DNA of 33,456 nt from Bacteroidota bacterium (GCA_013286235.1 JABDGE010000040.1:1-33456), one strand, 5' to 3'. Shown: positions 18,177 through 26,493, counted from the stretch's first letter. A program made the numbers and translations. Notes: a model not told the origin generated them from the sequence alone.

Positions 18177-18200
18177 CTCCCCCTTTAGGGGGCTGGGGGG
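18177..18200. repeat. REP-like palindrome directly after the P8 stop codon
   Basis: CCCCC-ttta-GGGGG followed by CTGGGGGG, touching the P8 stop codon. It matches the right end of the 134-bp element at 15557-15690, but the left REP half is absent here, so it is a single REP (solo end). A run of ACTGCC units lies beside it. Confidence 0.7.
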
Positions 18201-20615
18201 TTACTCCGCTTTCAAACTTCTCACCGGGTTCATCAGCGCTGCTTTTATGCTTTGATAACTCACCGTTGCCAGGGTTATCGCAATCGCGCCGGCAAGCGTG
18301 CCTGCGAATACCCACCATGACAGATCCGTGCGATAGGTATAATGCTGCAGCCAGCTGTGCATGAAATAATAAGCTACCGGCATGGCGATGAGCGACGCAA
18401 TTATTACCAGGCCCACAAAATCCTTCGACATTAGCCGCCACAAACTGAAAACCGTTGCGCCAAGCACTTTACGCACGCCGATCTCTTTGATGCGTTGCTC
18501 GGCCACGAATGAGGCCAGGCCGAATAACCCGAGGCACGATATAAAAATGGCCAGCGACGCAAACACCGCCGCGATGCTGCCAATGCTTTGCTCCGCGGCA
18601 AATTTCGCGGCATATTCGTCATCCACGAATTTGTATTCAAATGGTGCTGAAGGAATAAGCTTTCTAAATACGGCTGCAATTTTTGGCAACGCTTCGCCGG
18701 CGCTCATCCGCGGATTGATCTTTATGTCTATTTGTGATGTACCCGTATGGCCTTTTATCATAAACAGCGTGGGTGTCGTTGGTTCGTAGGGCGATTCCAT
18801 GACCATATCTTTTACAACGCCCAGAATGTGGTAGTATTTAACCGGCTGATCCTGGAACTTCCAGCTGATGGCTTCGCCGACCGGGTTTTTCAGACCCATA
18901 TACCTGGCAGCCGATTCATTGATGACCATACCTGTCGAGTCCGTTATAAATGCCCTTGAAAAGTCGCGGCCCTGCACAAACTGCCAGCCGATAGTTTTTC
19001 CATAATCAAACGTCACCGGCAATGTCCCGAACTGGTCGTTTAAATTAGGATCTTTGCCCCTCCAGGTAAATCCCCCGTTGCCCGATGCTATTTCAGTCAA
19101 TTTGCCGAGCGATTCAGACATTTCTTTCACGGCGCCGGTCTTTTTTAACTCGCCGCGGAGCAAGTCATAATTAACTTCAAAATCGGCGCTCTTCTTTTCA
19201 ACCATGATCAGCCCGTCGCGCGTATAGCCTACCGGGCGGTCTTTTGCCATCTGCACCTGTTTGTAAACTATTACGGTTGAAATAATGAGCGCTACCGAAA
19301 TGGCAAACTGCATCACCACCAAAACCTTGCGCGGAACTGATGCAAAACGGCCGGCTTTAAACGTTCCTTTTAAAACATTCACCGGCTTAAACGACGAAAG
19401 GTATAAAGCGGGATAACTGCCGGAAACAACGGTCGTGATCAATATAAAGCCGATGCCGAACAGCCAAAAAAATACGTTGTTAAATGGCATTTGCAATTGC
19501 TTCGCGGCGAGGGTGTTGAATGGCGGCAGACAAACTGTGGCAAGAATAATCGCCAGCACAAATGCAACCACAACGATCAAAAACGATTCGCTGTAAAACT
19601 GTGCGATCAATTGCCGGCGCAGGGAGCCTATGGCTTTGCGCACACCGATTTCCCGGGCGCGTTTTTCAGACCTTGCGGTGCTCAGGTTCATAAAGTTGAT
19701 GCAGGCAAGCAGCAAAACAAACGCCCCGATGATACTGATCAGCCAAAGCATTTGCAGCGGGCCTTTGTCGGGCAAGTTCCTTTTGTAGTTATGCAAATGC
19801 CAGTCGCTCATGGGCAGCAGGAAATTCTGCGGGTTTTGTTTGGCCTCTCCCGCCAGGGTGCCCAGGTTCTTCAATTCAGCGTTCCTGATGTTGGCCGTCA
19901 CCTGCTCAAACGTCCGGCCAATTGCTATTTCGACATATATCTTCAGGAAATGATTTTGCCAGTCACTGTAGGCGCGTTTCATTATCCAGGGATTTTCCAA
20001 AAACCACAAACCTGTTGTCGATATAAATTTCAAATCCTTAAACTGGGTATTCAACGGCAGGTCTTCATAAACACCGGTAACTTTTACATTGAATTCATTA
20101 TTTAGTTTCATCACCTGGTTTACCGGGTTTACATCGCCGAAAAGGGCCTGCGCGGTGGATTGTGAAAGCAGGATGCTGTGCGGGTCATTCAGGCCCTGCC
20201 TTGACCCATAGATCATCTTCAGCATAAGCATATCCGGCGCTTCCGCATCCATAAACAGCCCTGTTCGCGATAGTTTTTTATCGCCCGTGGAAAGAATATC
20301 GTCCAAATCCCACGATGCCACAACTACATACTTAAAATTATCGCGATAGGTGGTTTTTAGCTGGGTGTACAATGGAAACTGCACCGAGCTGTTGATACCC
20401 ACTTCGTTCCTGCGCAAATCGGTAAAGCGCGTCCTTACCTGTGCGATGCGGTCATAATCCTTGTGGTATTTATTGAACGACAATTCGTCCCATATCCACA
20501 AACCGATCAGCAGCACTGCAGTCATGCCGACAGCCAGCCCACCAATGTTGATTATTGACGAGGCCCTGTTCTTAACAAGGTTGCGCCATGCGATTTTTAG
20601 GTAGTTACTTATCAT
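18201..20615 (-). CDS. P8: MacB/FtsX-like ABC transporter permease (class A)
   Basis: An 804-residue permease. Helix 1 and its exit (LLIGLWIWDELSFNKYHKDY) are class A. The helix 2 region is at about 289-310 with coupling motif KRAREIGVRKAIGS (318-331); the second is QRIKEIGVRKVLGA. It shares GTFKAGRFAS with P6. The class A PMSRWHL motif is altered to PMSDWHL, and the loop before helix 2 (NLPDKGPLQ) replaces the N-T-G-G seen in P1 and P6. The periplasmic core near residue 65 has an extra basic stretch (TRFTDLRRNEV). The tail is NPVRSLKAE. Start is ATG at 20615, 3 nt from the end of the second 134-bp element, with no octamer repeat. Confidence 0.93.
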   Translation of the reverse strand: MISNYLKIAWRNLVKNRASSIINIGGLAVGMTAVLLIGLWIWDELSFNKYHKDYDRIAQVRTRFTDLRRNEVGINSSVQFPLYTQLKTTYRDNFKYVVVASWDLDDILSTGDKKLSRTGLFMDAEAPDMLMLKMIYGSRQGLNDPHSILLSQSTAQALFGDVNPVNQVMKLNNEFNVKVTGVYEDLPLNTQFKDLKFISTTGLWFLENPWIMKRAYSDWQNHFLKIYVEIAIGRTFEQVTANIRNAELKNLGTLAGEAKQNPQNFLLPMSDWHLHNYKRNLPDKGPLQMLWLISIIGAFVLLLACINFMNLSTARSEKRAREIGVRKAIGSLRRQLIAQFYSESFLIVVVAFVLAIILATVCLPPFNTLAAKQLQMPFNNVFFWLFGIGFILITTVVSGSYPALYLSSFKPVNVLKGTFKAGRFASVPRKVLVVMQFAISVALIISTVIVYKQVQMAKDRPVGYTRDGLIMVEKKSADFEVNYDLLRGELKKTGAVKEMSESLGKLTEIASGNGGFTWRGKDPNLNDQFGTLPVTFDYGKTIGWQFVQGRDFSRAFITDSTGMVINESAARYMGLKNPVGEAISWKFQDQPVKYYHILGVVKDMVMESPYEPTTPTLFMIKGHTGTSQIDIKINPRMSAGEALPKIAAVFRKLIPSAPFEYKFVDDEYAAKFAAEQSIGSIAAVFASLAIFISCLGLFGLASFVAEQRIKEIGVRKVLGATVFSLWRLMSKDFVGLVIIASLIAMPVAYYFMHSWLQHYTYRTDLSWWVFAGTLAGAIAITLATVSYQSIKAALMNPVRSLKAE

Positions 20616-20618
20616 ATT

Positions 20619-20752
20619 GCCCCCTAACCCCCGCTAGCCAGCGGGGGAATTTAATTTTATTAGTTAATACTATACGGTTTCCAATTTAACATTCTTATTT
20701 TCTATATCTCACCACCTTCCACTCCCCCGCTGGCCAGCGGGGGCTGGGGGGC
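20619..20752 (-). repeat. 134-bp REP-doublet element filling the P9-P8 spacer (copy 2)
   Basis: Same length, position and core as copy 1. Left hairpin is CCCCCGCT-agcc-AGCGGGGG; right end is the perfect palindrome CCCCCGCTGGCCAGCGGGGG followed by CTGGGGGGC. The two ends are imperfect inverted repeats of one another (about 34 bp). Against copy 1, the left stem differs by paired substitutions (T-A to C-G at stem position 3, C-G to T-A at position 8) that preserve pairing. It spans from 1 nt beyond the P9 stop to 3 nt from the P8 start. Confidence 0.75.
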
Positions 20753-20753
20753 G

Positions 20754-23177
20754 TTATTCACTCTTCAAACTCTCTCCCGGGTTTGCCAGCGCCGCTCTTA
20801 TCGCCTTATATCCCACCGTTAGCCACGCTATCGCTATCGACATGAGAATAGCCAGTACAAATATCCCCGGGCCTATATCGATGCGGTACGTGAAATCCTG
20901 CAGCCATTTGTGCATAAAATACCATCCCGCCGCGCCGGAAATTGGGAAGGCGATCAAAATAAGCAACGTAAATTCCTTTGAAAACAGGTAAACGATATTG
21001 CCAACTGTGGCACCGAGCGTTTTGCGGATGCCAACCTCCTTAACGCGCTGCACGGCCATAAAGGATATTAAGCCATATAAACCGAGGCAGGAAATAAAGA
21101 TGGCGATGCCGGCAAATATTTTATACAATTCTGCTAAGCGATCCTCGCTTTTGTAAAAGTTGGCGATCTTATCGTCCAGGAACTGGTATTCGTACATCCC
21201 ATCCGGGAAGGTGTTATTCCAGGTTTTTTCGATGCCTGCCATGGTTTGATGGATATTTTGCGGGGCCACTTTGATATTAAGCTTTTGGTAAAACGTTTTC
21301 CACGGAGCCATTAAAACCGGTTCGATGGCATTTTTAAGCGAGCTGATGTTGAAGTCCTTTACTACACCAACGATCTGTTGGTTTTTTTGTGGGTCGTCCC
21401 AAAGCTTGATGTATTTACCGATGGCCTTTTGCGGGTCCGTAATACCCAGTTTAGCCAGTAGTGTTTGATTTACCACATATCCGCTTATTGTGTCGGTATT
21501 TTTGTAAGGGCCACCGGCAACGAATTGGAGTTCGTACAGCTTAAAGTATTCCGCATCGGCCCATTTTAAACTGGCCCCGAACTTGGTTTGTGTTGATGCA
21601 TGGTCGTATTTAAAATCACTGTGCCAGCCGGTATTGTCCGATGGGCTGGCAAAGCTGTAGCTTACGTCTCGTACGCCCGGCTGCTGAAGCAGTTCGTTAC
21701 GCAAAGTGGTCAGCCTGGTGCGGCTGATACTGTCGCCCGGAAACGAGACATTGACAATTGCTTCTTTATCGAACCCGAGCGATTTGTTATGGAAATATTG
21801 CATCTGCTTAATAATAACCAGCGTACCGATCACCAGCACCTGGGCAATACAGAACTGGAACACCACCAATACCCTGCGCAGGGATATGCCGCTGGCTTTA
21901 CTCGCGGCAACCCGATTTTTAAGAGCGGTAATGGGATTAAAGCCGGACAACACCATGGCCGGGTATAGCCCGGATAACAAGGTAACGAGAATGATCACAC
22001 CAATCAAAAACAGCCATAGCACAGGATCGGCTAAAAATGCGCTGTTAAGTTTTATCTCCAGCAACTGGTTGAAAAATGGAATCGCCGCCTGGGCTATCCC
22101 GATAGCCAGAACAACCGAGAAAAGGGTAATTATGAATGTTTCGGTAATGAACTGCAATGCGAGCTGGTTGCGGTTACTGCCCAATACTTTACGAATGCCC
22201 ACTTCTTTTGAGCGGTTTACAGCCTGGGCCGTAGCGAGGTTGATAAAATTCACACAGGCGATAACGAGCAAAAATAAACCGATGAGGCCGATGGTATTTA
22301 ACAGCTGTTTGCTGAATGGGTGGTCAGTAAATATTTCGGTTTCGGTATTGTAGTGAATTTCGGCAAGGGGCTGAAGTTCAAAGGCGTCCTTAGTGTTATA
22401 GGGCGCGGGCTTATATTTTTTTGCGAGCGCCTTTAAACCGGCATCAAACCTGCTGACCGGCATATTTTTTGGCAAAACAATAAAGCACTCGTTATCGCTA
22501 AAGGTGCTAACCCAATCTTTAATATTGCCGTTATAGTCGCCGTCTTTTTGGCGCAGGGTGGCAAACGACACCAGTAATTGTATGGGGAAATCGGTGTTAA
22601 CCGGCGAGTTTTGCAGGATGCCGGTTACCTTAAAGTCGGTTTTATTTTCATACCTGACGATTTTGCCCATGGCATTATGCCAGTCGCCAAAAAATTTATT
22701 GGCCTCGTCCTGCGACAGAACGATCGAATTTGGCCCGTTCAGCGCGGTTTTTTTATCGCCGGCCAGCCAGCCAAAATCAAAAATGGTAAAGAACTGCGGC
22801 TCGGCGTAGTAGGCATCGTCTTCCTTAAATTTCTTTTTAGAGCCGTCGCTGTTTTGGACAGAATAATGCGAACCGTCATTACGCATGATCGCCGCTACTT
22901 CCTTCAGATCGGGAAAGTCAGCCCGCAGTCCCCCGGTAAGCGGCAGTGGCGTACCGCTCCCGCGATGAACGCCATCAGGATCGTTAGAAACCGAAATTAC
23001 GCGATAGATATCGTTTTTCTTTTGATGAAAATTGTCAAAACTCGTTTCGAAATGCACGATCAGGAAGATCAGCAGGCAGGCTGCCGTGCCGATGGTTAAA
23101 CCTGCAACGTTAATGGCTGCATAGCTTTTATTACGCAGCAAACTGCGCCACGCTGTTTTAAAATAGTTTTTTATCAT
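20754..23177 (-). CDS. P9: MacB/FtsX-like ABC transporter permease (class B)
   Basis: An 807-residue permease. Helix 1 at about 22-42 is TAACLLIFLIVHFE, followed by SFDNFHQKKNDIYRV, a class B feature. Helices lie at about 293-314, 345-365, 385-410, a linker at 434-457, then 687-706, 729-750 and 769-793. Coupling motifs are NRSKEVGIRKVLGS (321-334) and QRVKEVGIRKTLGA (710-723). The first-half end motif is FNPITALKN and the tail is NPGESLKSE, the only array member with Gly in place of Val there. Its spacer to P10 is homologous to that between P1 and P2. Start is ATG at 23177; the leader mini-ORF stops (TAA) 4 nt before it rather than overlapping it. Confidence 0.92.
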   Translation of the reverse strand: MIKNYFKTAWRSLLRNKSYAAINVAGLTIGTAACLLIFLIVHFETSFDNFHQKKNDIYRVISVSNDPDGVHRGSGTPLPLTGGLRADFPDLKEVAAIMRNDGSHYSVQNSDGSKKKFKEDDAYYAEPQFFTIFDFGWLAGDKKTALNGPNSIVLSQDEANKFFGDWHNAMGKIVRYENKTDFKVTGILQNSPVNTDFPIQLLVSFATLRQKDGDYNGNIKDWVSTFSDNECFIVLPKNMPVSRFDAGLKALAKKYKPAPYNTKDAFELQPLAEIHYNTETEIFTDHPFSKQLLNTIGLIGLFLLVIACVNFINLATAQAVNRSKEVGIRKVLGSNRNQLALQFITETFIITLFSVVLAIGIAQAAIPFFNQLLEIKLNSAFLADPVLWLFLIGVIILVTLLSGLYPAMVLSGFNPITALKNRVAASKASGISLRRVLVVFQFCIAQVLVIGTLVIIKQMQYFHNKSLGFDKEAIVNVSFPGDSISRTRLTTLRNELLQQPGVRDVSYSFASPSDNTGWHSDFKYDHASTQTKFGASLKWADAEYFKLYELQFVAGGPYKNTDTISGYVVNQTLLAKLGITDPQKAIGKYIKLWDDPQKNQQIVGVVKDFNISSLKNAIEPVLMAPWKTFYQKLNIKVAPQNIHQTMAGIEKTWNNTFPDGMYEYQFLDDKIANFYKSEDRLAELYKIFAGIAIFISCLGLYGLISFMAVQRVKEVGIRKTLGATVGNIVYLFSKEFTLLILIAFPISGAAGWYFMHKWLQDFTYRIDIGPGIFVLAILMSIAIAWLTVGYKAIRAALANPGESLKSE

Positions 23178-23183
23178 GTATTA

Positions 23184-23207
23184 GTTCATTTGTTCACTGG
23201 TTCATTT
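23184..23207 (-). repeat. Octamer satellite in the P9 leader (3 copies)
   Basis: Plus-strand units are GTTCATTT, GTTCACTG and GTTCATTT, then a degraded unit GTCTTAAC that matches the degraded GTCTGAAC at the same place in the P1 leader. Confidence 0.8.
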
Positions 23208-23215
23208 GTCTTAAC

Positions 23216-23299
23216 TCGAATTTGTTGAATTAAAGAATTTTTCGAATTTGTTAGCCGTCAATCATTCTATTAATTCAACTAATTCTACAAACTCGAGTT
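23216..23299 (-). repeat. AATTC-rich spacer module shared with the P1 leader, plus a small palindrome
   Basis: The block GAATTAAAGAATTTTT / GAATTTG / TCAATCATTCT / TTAATTCAA occurs in the same order as at 2891-2960. The 10-bp palindrome AACTCGAGTT (23290-23299) lies just past the P10 stop, where the P2 side has its 18-bp palindrome. Confidence 0.6.
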
Positions 23300-23303
23300 C
23301 TGA

Positions 23304-25745
23304 CTACTCACTCCTCAAACTCTTCACCGGGTTAGCTCCGGCCGCCTTCAGGGCCTGTACACTCAACGTTCCAAACGCGATCATAAAAGCAGCCAGCCCC
23401 GCAACCGCCAATACCCACCAACTGATATCGATGCGGAAGGCATATCCCTCAAGCCAGCGGTTCATGATGAGCCACGACACCGGTGCGGCAATCACAAATG
23501 CGATGGCCACCAGCGCGAGAAAATCTTTGGATAAGATAAAAACAACGTTCTGTACCGATGCACCCAGCACTTTCCGGATTCCCAACTCTTTGGTGCGCTG
23601 CAAAATATTGTATGCCGACAGGCCAACCAGCCCGAAACAGGCGATCAATATGGCCAGGAACGCGAACAGCGTAAACATTTCGCCGAATTGCTGGTCGCTG
23701 CGGTACTGTGCGTTAAACTGATCGTCCAGAAATGAATAATTGAAAGGGTCGTTGGGGAAATACTGGTTCCAATTGGCCCTCAATGCGGCAATCGTTGTCT
23801 TCAGATCCGAGGTCTCCAGCTTAACAGAATAGGCACTGCGGGTGTTGGGGCGCAAGGTGATCATCTGCGGGTCGATCGCCTTTCTTAGCCCCATATAGTG
23901 AAAATCCTTTACCACGCCTACAATGGTTACCGTGTCTCCGCCTGTTATTTTTTTACCAATAGCATCCTGTGCATCTTTAAAACCCATCAACTCCGCGGCT
24001 TTTTCATTCAATATGGCTGCTTTTTTATCGCCCGGAAAATCCTTTGAAAAATTGCGGCCGGCAGCCATGGTCAACTGGAACTGCGGGATAAAATCATAGT
24101 CGACGCCCAGCCGGTACAGCGTAGATGCGCCAGCCGCATTTTGTTCCACGCTGTGATAGGTGTTTGTCCAATAAATTTCCTGCCCCATAACGTTGGTCGA
24201 TGCGCTCAGCCCCTTAACACCCGGAATCTTTAAGGCCTCCTCCTTAAATGACTGAAGTGTATTTTGGTAAGTCGAGTCCTTTAACGACTGCGCGCCATCA
24301 AGCACCAGCGTTTGATCTATGTTGGCGCCCAGCTTTTGACTGCGCATATAATTTACCTGCTGATAAACGATAATGGTGCCGACAATAAGTATCACAGAGA
24401 TGCTGAATTGCAAAACGATCAACCCTTTGCGCAACACCAGCCCGCCGGCTGTATTTTTAAAAGCGCCCTTTAAAACTTTCACAGGTTGATAACCCGACAG
24501 CACAAAAGCCGGATACAGCCCTGATAAGAGCGTACCGCCGATAAAGATGCCCGCGAAAACGAGCCAGTAACGGCCGGTCATCGCGAAGCCGGAAATGTTG
24601 TTGTTGCCCATCAATTGATTGAAGGGGCCGGTGAACACGTAGACCAGTACGGCGGCTATGATTATTGCTGCGGTATTCAGCAGGATATTCTCGAGCATGA
24701 ACTGCTTTATCAGTTGAAATTTAGCCGCTCCTAGTACTTTACGTACACCTACTTCCTTCGCCCGCTCCACCGAACGCGCAGTTGAAAGATTGATATAGTT
24801 TATCCAGGCAATACCCATAATGATCAGGGCGATCAAAAACATAAAGCTAACGGCGCTGCCGTTTCCGTTCACCTCGGCCTCCTCGTTGTAGTTTGAATAA
24901 AGGTGCAGATCATGAAGCGGCATTATGTAAATCCAATTTTTTACATGATTTGCTTTTAGCCATTGGTTGCTGTTGATATGTTTATCGGCAAAGGCGGGTA
25001 ATTTCGCCTGGAAAGCCTGTATGTTTGTGCCGGGTCTTAACTGAATGTATTCGTAAAAGTCGTACCAGCCCCAGCCGGTATTGGCCACATCGGTTTTATC
25101 GCCGCCTTGCGTCAAAGTCTGCACAAGCGTAGCGTAGGAGACGAGGTAGCTAACCACGAGGTGAGAGGTGGCGGGGTAGTCTTTAAAAACTCCGCTCACC
25201 TGGTAAGCTCTTGAACCGTGGTCATACCGTTCCGTCAATGTCCGCCCGATCACATCATCCGTGCCGAAATATTTCTTCGCCATGCTTTCCGAAATGATCA
25301 TTTCAAACGGCTTCGCTAAAGCAGTGGCATCGCTCCCACGTACCAGGTCAAAACCAAGCATACCGATCGTTGACGGATCGGCGTAGTCGCCTTTCGTCTC
25401 ATTAAATTTGATATTGCGGGCATCATTACTCAAAAGCATGCCGTCGTTGAGAAGCCTGCAGGTATTTTCCACTTCGGGAAACTCCTTTTTCAGCGTAGGC
25501 GCAATGGCAGGGTACACAGTCGCCGATTGCCATTCCAGCTTTCCCTGCTTGTACTGATCAATCCGCAGCCTGACGATCTGCCCGCTGTTCTTTTCAAACG
25601 TGTCGTAATTCCGCTCCCGCGATACATACTGGAAAATAAGCAGGCAACATGCCACGCCAATAGTCAGCCCCAGCACATTCAATACTGTATATGCTTTCCT
25701 CTTAGCCAGGTTACGCAGGCTGATGGTGAAATAACTCTTTATCAT
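23304..25745 (-). CDS. P10: MacB/FtsX-like ABC transporter permease (class B), first gene of the array
   Basis: An 813-residue permease, the longest of the ten. Helix 1 (about 22-41) has VACCLLIF, with ERNYDTFEKNSGQIVRL following. Helices lie at about 300-322, 351-372, 393-414, a linker at 442-463, then 689-711, 732-752 and 768-790. Coupling motifs are ERAKEVGVRKVLGA (327-340) and QRTKELGIRKVLGA (716-729). The N-terminal pattern is slightly relaxed (MIKSYF rather than MI-x-NY). The tail is NPVKSLRSE. As the most upstream gene it should be nearest any array promoter, yet no TAnnTTTG match with a paired -33 TTTG was found upstream. Start is ATG at 25745, overlapped by the mini-ORF ATG AAT GAA CCA TGA. 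Confidence 0.92.
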   Translation of the reverse strand: MIKSYFTISLRNLAKRKAYTVLNVLGLTIGVACCLLIFQYVSRERNYDTFEKNSGQIVRLRIDQYKQGKLEWQSATVYPAIAPTLKKEFPEVENTCRLLNDGMLLSNDARNIKFNETKGDYADPSTIGMLGFDLVRGSDATALAKPFEMIISESMAKKYFGTDDVIGRTLTERYDHGSRAYQVSGVFKDYPATSHLVVSYLVSYATLVQTLTQGGDKTDVANTGWGWYDFYEYIQLRPGTNIQAFQAKLPAFADKHINSNQWLKANHVKNWIYIMPLHDLHLYSNYNEEAEVNGNGSAVSFMFLIALIIMGIAWINYINLSTARSVERAKEVGVRKVLGAAKFQLIKQFMLENILLNTAAIIIAAVLVYVFTGPFNQLMGNNNISGFAMTGRYWLVFAGIFIGGTLLSGLYPAFVLSGYQPVKVLKGAFKNTAGGLVLRKGLIVLQFSISVILIVGTIIVYQQVNYMRSQKLGANIDQTLVLDGAQSLKDSTYQNTLQSFKEEALKIPGVKGLSASTNVMGQEIYWTNTYHSVEQNAAGASTLYRLGVDYDFIPQFQLTMAAGRNFSKDFPGDKKAAILNEKAAELMGFKDAQDAIGKKITGGDTVTIVGVVKDFHYMGLRKAIDPQMITLRPNTRSAYSVKLETSDLKTTIAALRANWNQYFPNDPFNYSFLDDQFNAQYRSDQQFGEMFTLFAFLAILIACFGLVGLSAYNILQRTKELGIRKVLGASVQNVVFILSKDFLALVAIAFVIAAPVSWLIMNRWLEGYAFRIDISWWVLAVAGLAAFMIAFGTLSVQALKAAGANPVKSLRSE

Positions 25746-25746
25746 G

Positions 25747-25790
25747 GTTCATTCATTCGTTCATTTGTTCATTAGTTTACTTGTTCATTG
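25747..25790 (-). repeat. Octamer satellite in the P10 leader (about 5 copies, one disturbed)
   Basis: Plus-strand order: GTTCATTC, a 4-bp interruption (ATTC), then GTTCATTT, GTTCATTA, GTTTACTT and GTTCATTG in 8-bp register. The interruption shifts the unit nearest the gene, consistent with slippage. Confidence 0.8.
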
Positions 25791-26085
25791 GTGGGTTGGT
25801 CAGTGATGCCATCGGATCATTTTTTCTTTTGGGCTTCCGGGCTTCCTAAATCTCACCGCAAGCGTCATGCATCAGGATGGGCGGCGAAAAAAATGCCAGC
25901 GTTCCATTTTTATCACATAAATGTAAGTTAACATTCATGCCGATATGCCAACACTTTGATTATCTGCTATTTGAATGAATTGGCGAAACCGCCCCTGTTC
26001 AAATCCGAACGGTAGGTGTACGGTTTTGTTACAGTATAGAATTCGTGATAGGGATTTTAGGATAAATCTTATTCTACCTGGTGAC

Positions 26086-26106
26086 CCGTCAACTGTAAAT
26101 TGACGG
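26086..26106. promoter_or_regulatory. Perfect 7-7-7 inverted repeat upstream of the array
   Basis: CCGTCAA-ctgtaaa-TTGACGG. Perfect 7-bp arms around a 7-nt centre, about 340 bp upstream of the P10 start. The size and symmetry fit an operator for a dimeric regulator or a small hairpin; there is no U-tract to support a terminator. Confidence 0.35.
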
Positions 26107-26493
26107 ATTGAGCTCATTTTAATTCTTCCTTGCCCCTACAGGACTTTGCACTAACCTGTATTTGATAGTCCGACTATTCCCCCAACACCCTTTCATCATT
26201 ATCCTTCTTCCGGACTTCCGGACTTCCTTTCACCACTCACTACAATGTTGAAAACTTTCCCTTGACAGGCCGATTTAAAAATACTAAATTTGTTAGCAAA
26301 TCTTAATGCCAGATTGCATCTCGTTGTTTTGTTTAAAATTAAAACGGCCCCGTTGCCGCAGATTCTTAGAAATTCAGCTTTTGATGTAGCGTTTTGGGGG
26401 TTGCCTTGTTCGGAATTGGCGTGAATGCTGGTCTTTAAATAATTTAAAATTAGATACTTACGAAGAATGAAATAACCATGCGATAGACTTTAC

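Noticed and set aside
19491..20105. Long plus-strand open frame (about 200 codons) opposite P8
   Set aside because: It is antisense to a fully conserved permease and has no domain-like features; long antisense frames are expected from the codon bias of these genes.
25935..26117. 60-codon minus-strand frame in the gene-free region
   Set aside because: No homology-like motif, no leader features and it spans an inverted repeat; judged to be chance.
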